From Saprospiraceae bacterium (GTDB taxonomy: Bacteria > Bacteroidota > Bacteroidia > Chitinophagales > Saprospiraceae): DNA of 6,583 nucleotides. The position numbers were made by a program, and so were the translations under genes. Positions 5,013-6,583 of the stretch are shown here, one piece after another; position 1 is the first letter of the stretch; every line of letters starts with the position of its first letter. The stretch covers positions 1 to 6,583 of the forward strand of contig JAHDII010000190.1 in the NCBI GenBank assembly GCA_020630895.1. The letters are read 5' to 3'. The notes under the pieces were generated by a model that worked only from the letters and a program-made list of their open reading frames with translations, did not search any database and was not told the origin of the DNA.

Positions 5013-6530
5013 AACGATGCGTTTTATAGTAGAATATTCATCGTTTACTAATGAAATAAAATACATTCCATCAGAAAGGGTACTAATATCTAAATCTAAT
5101 TGATTATCTCCTAGAATAACATTATCTAGTACTTGAGTTCTTATAATTTTACCTGATATATCAATAATATTGATGGTAATAGGTAAATCATTATTACTAT
5201 TAAATTGCAGTGTTAATGGTCCAACTGTAGGATTAGGAAACATATTTTGAATATGCATTCCTTTTTTTTCTCGTTCCACTCGAATAATATCAGAATATTC
5301 ATAAGAACCATCTAAATCTACTTGTTTTAACCTATAATAAGTAGTAGCAAAAGGATATTCATCTAAATATTCATAATGAATAGTTTCTACAGATTGTCCA
5401 TGTCCCATTACAGTTCCTATCCATTCAAAATGAATTCCATCTTTACTACTTTCTACTTCAAAATGACTACTATTTTCTTCTGAATAGGTATTCCATTTTA
5501 ATTGGTTCATTTTATCAATAGTAGTACCATTAAAATAACCAAATTCTACTGGTGCTGGAATAATTGGTTCTCCTTCAAAAATAGCAGCTTGTGCGATATC
5601 AAAATTGAACTTAAATTGAGAACCACTTTGTCCATAAGCAAAAGGCACCAATGTAGTACTACCTGCTTCAAGTATTTCAAAACAATAGCGGACATAAATT
5701 CTACCTGATGAAGCACCTCCAGGACCATTAGTACACCCTGATGCCATATAATACATATCAGTATCACCAACACTAAAAGCACAGGATAAACCTGATGTGA
5801 CTGAAATAATTTCTACAGATTGTAATTGAAGCATTCCAGCATCAAAATTTAAATTGCCAGTGGGTTGTATCCAATAATCTTCACCATTCGAAGGCTTATC
5901 AAAAAATATGCTCGCCTCAACACAAAGTGTTCCTCCAACTATGCCATCATTATAAACAGGATTTGTTGTATTATAAGTAATTGGATCCAACATACTAGAA
6001 ACGGATGAGCCATTAGGTAAACCATAAGTTGCTAGACCAGTAGCATTGGTAGATAAAGCAGAAAATACATTAATTGCAATAGGTGAAGAGCTTGCATTAT
6101 CTATTAAGGTTCCTGTTGCAGTACTAGAATCGTCAATATCTGTAGCTGTAAAATTAAATATTCCATCAATACTAGAATTACATGGATATGAAATATACCA
6201 ATACTGAGTTTCACAAGCTCCTGCTACTAAAGAACTAATTAATTGTGTACTAGGTTGGTCATTGGCCAGTGCATAACAGGTGGATAATCCACAAGAAGGA
6301 CTATTAGAAAGAGTGGCTTCAATGCTTAGATTATCCACTGTAGCTCCAGTATTATTACAAACCATTACAGGAATATAATACCTTCTAGGACCGTCTGTAC
6401 AGCCACTATTGCTATCTGCTAATAAAATAGACATAGCATCTTGCTCTATTACAAATGAAATATCTCCTGTTGTAATAGACATTAAGGATATTGGCAATAA
6501 AATTAAAAAGAGTGATAAATGTTTTCTCAT
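5004..6530 (-). CDS. Secreted T9SS cargo protein, 508 aa, FN3-like domain and type A sorting domain
   Basis: This is a secreted or surface-attached protein of unknown function. Residues 1 to about 22 are a signal peptide (MRKH then LSLFLILLPISL). Residues about 25-325 are an uncharacterised beta-rich region with ten cysteines (44, 58, 80, 85, 106, 117, 203, 250, 266, 283), rich in Ser, Thr, Asn and Gly, possibly two modules (about 28-155 and 160-320). Residues about 326-420 match the FN3-like domain often found just before the sorting domain: LKWNTYSEENSSHFEVE, SKDGIHFEWIG, GHGQS and YYRLKQVDLDGSYEYS. Residues 429-508 are the T9SS type A domain: MFPNPT, INIIDISGKII, LDISTLSDGMYFISL, and the basic end TIKRIVKH. 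No catalytic motif is visible, so an adhesin or structural role is inferred. The ATG at 6530 directly precedes the signal peptide, with an A/T-rich leader and no Shine-Dalgarno. The gene is transcribed alone and ends in its own terminator. Confidence 0.9.
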   Translation of the reverse strand: MRKHLSLFLILLPISLMSITTGDISFVIEQDAMSILLADSNSGCTDGPRRYYIPVMVCNNTGATVDNLSIEATLSNSPSCGLSTCYALANDQPSTQLISSLVAGACETQYWYISYPCNSSIDGIFNFTATDIDDSSTATGTLIDNASSSPIAINVFSALSTNATGLATYGLPNGSSVSSMLDPITYNTTNPVYNDGIVGGTLCVEASIFFDKPSNGEDYWIQPTGNLNFDAGMLQLQSVEIISVTSGLSCAFSVGDTDMYYMASGCTNGPGGASSGRIYVRYCFEILEAGSTTLVPFAYGQSGSQFKFNFDIAQAAIFEGEPIIPAPVEFGYFNGTTIDKMNQLKWNTYSEENSSHFEVESSKDGIHFEWIGTVMGHGQSVETIHYEYLDEYPFATTYYRLKQVDLDGSYEYSDIIRVEREKKGMHIQNMFPNPTVGPLTLQFNSNNDLPITINIIDISGKIIRTQVLDNVILGDNQLDLDISTLSDGMYFISLVNDEYSTIKRIVKH

Positions 6531-6583
6531 AATAAATAATTTTTTGTTTTTTATTCAATTATGGAGTTTTATAGTATGAAGTT
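6531..6583 (-). promoter_or_regulatory. A/T-rich leader of the 508-aa gene, cut by the window edge
   Basis: These 53 bases directly precede the ATG at 6530. On the minus strand they are very A-rich just before the start (AAAAAACAAAAAATT), the usual Bacteroidota substitute for a Shine-Dalgarno site. I see no TAnnTTTG element, so the promoter may lie beyond the window. Confidence 0.35.

Noticed and set aside
5502..5782. Open frames on both strands inside the 508-aa gene (68 aa plus at 5502-5708, 78 aa minus at 5546-5782)
   Set aside because: Both lie within the convincing secreted-protein frame and show no family features of their own.
6561..6583. ATG at 6561 on the plus strand, open to the window edge (possible divergent gene start)
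   Set aside because: Only about seven codons are visible, with no clear leader or promoter signal, and it overlaps the presumed upstream region of the 508-aa gene. It cannot be supported from this window.

Overview
The window looks like chromosomal DNA from a member of the Bacteroidota (Flavobacteriia, Cytophagia or a related class; I cannot place it more finely). The evidence is the high A+T content and two secreted proteins with type A C-terminal sorting domains of the type IX secretion system (T9SS). There is also a TonB-dependent receptor with an N-terminal carboxypeptidase-regulatory-like domain, gene starts preceded by A/T-rich leaders rather than Shine-Dalgarno sequences, and a TAnnTTTG-type -7 element.

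Layout: (1) 6-875, minus: a 266-aa T9SS cargo protein with its own intrinsic terminator. (2) 876-1171: a divergent 296-bp intergenic region with a candidate plus-strand promoter, an operator-like inverted repeat against its -33 region, and inverted repeats in the predicted leader. (3) 1172-3556, plus: a 794-aa TonB-dependent outer-membrane receptor, followed by a perfect 34-nt palindrome. (4) 3623-4447, plus: a class I SAM-dependent methyltransferase that apparently starts at TTG, 14 nt after the palindrome. (5) 4460-4909, minus: a 149-aa SRPBCC-fold protein convergent with the methyltransferase, behind a promoter region with three regularly spaced GTATC/GATAC half-sites. (6) 4948-6530, minus: a 508-aa T9SS cargo protein and its strong terminator. 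The last 53 bases are its A/T-rich leader.

The genes do not form an obvious operon. Both T9SS cargo genes and the receptor gene end in their own hairpins, and orientations alternate. The best functional link is positional: a small secreted cysteine-containing protein lies divergent from a TonB-dependent receptor across a shared control region. The receptor substrate cannot be read from the sequence, and no SusD-like partner is present, so it is not a classical SusC/SusD pair. The methyltransferase and SRPBCC genes look like accessory housekeeping genes of unknown substrate.

I found no tRNA, rRNA, CRISPR array, transposase, phage gene or defence system. I do not see convincing evidence for a new multi-gene system. 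The points worth a second look are regulatory (operator-like repeats, the palindrome before a TTG start, inverted repeats over stop codons) and the undescribed cysteine-containing modules in the two secreted proteins.
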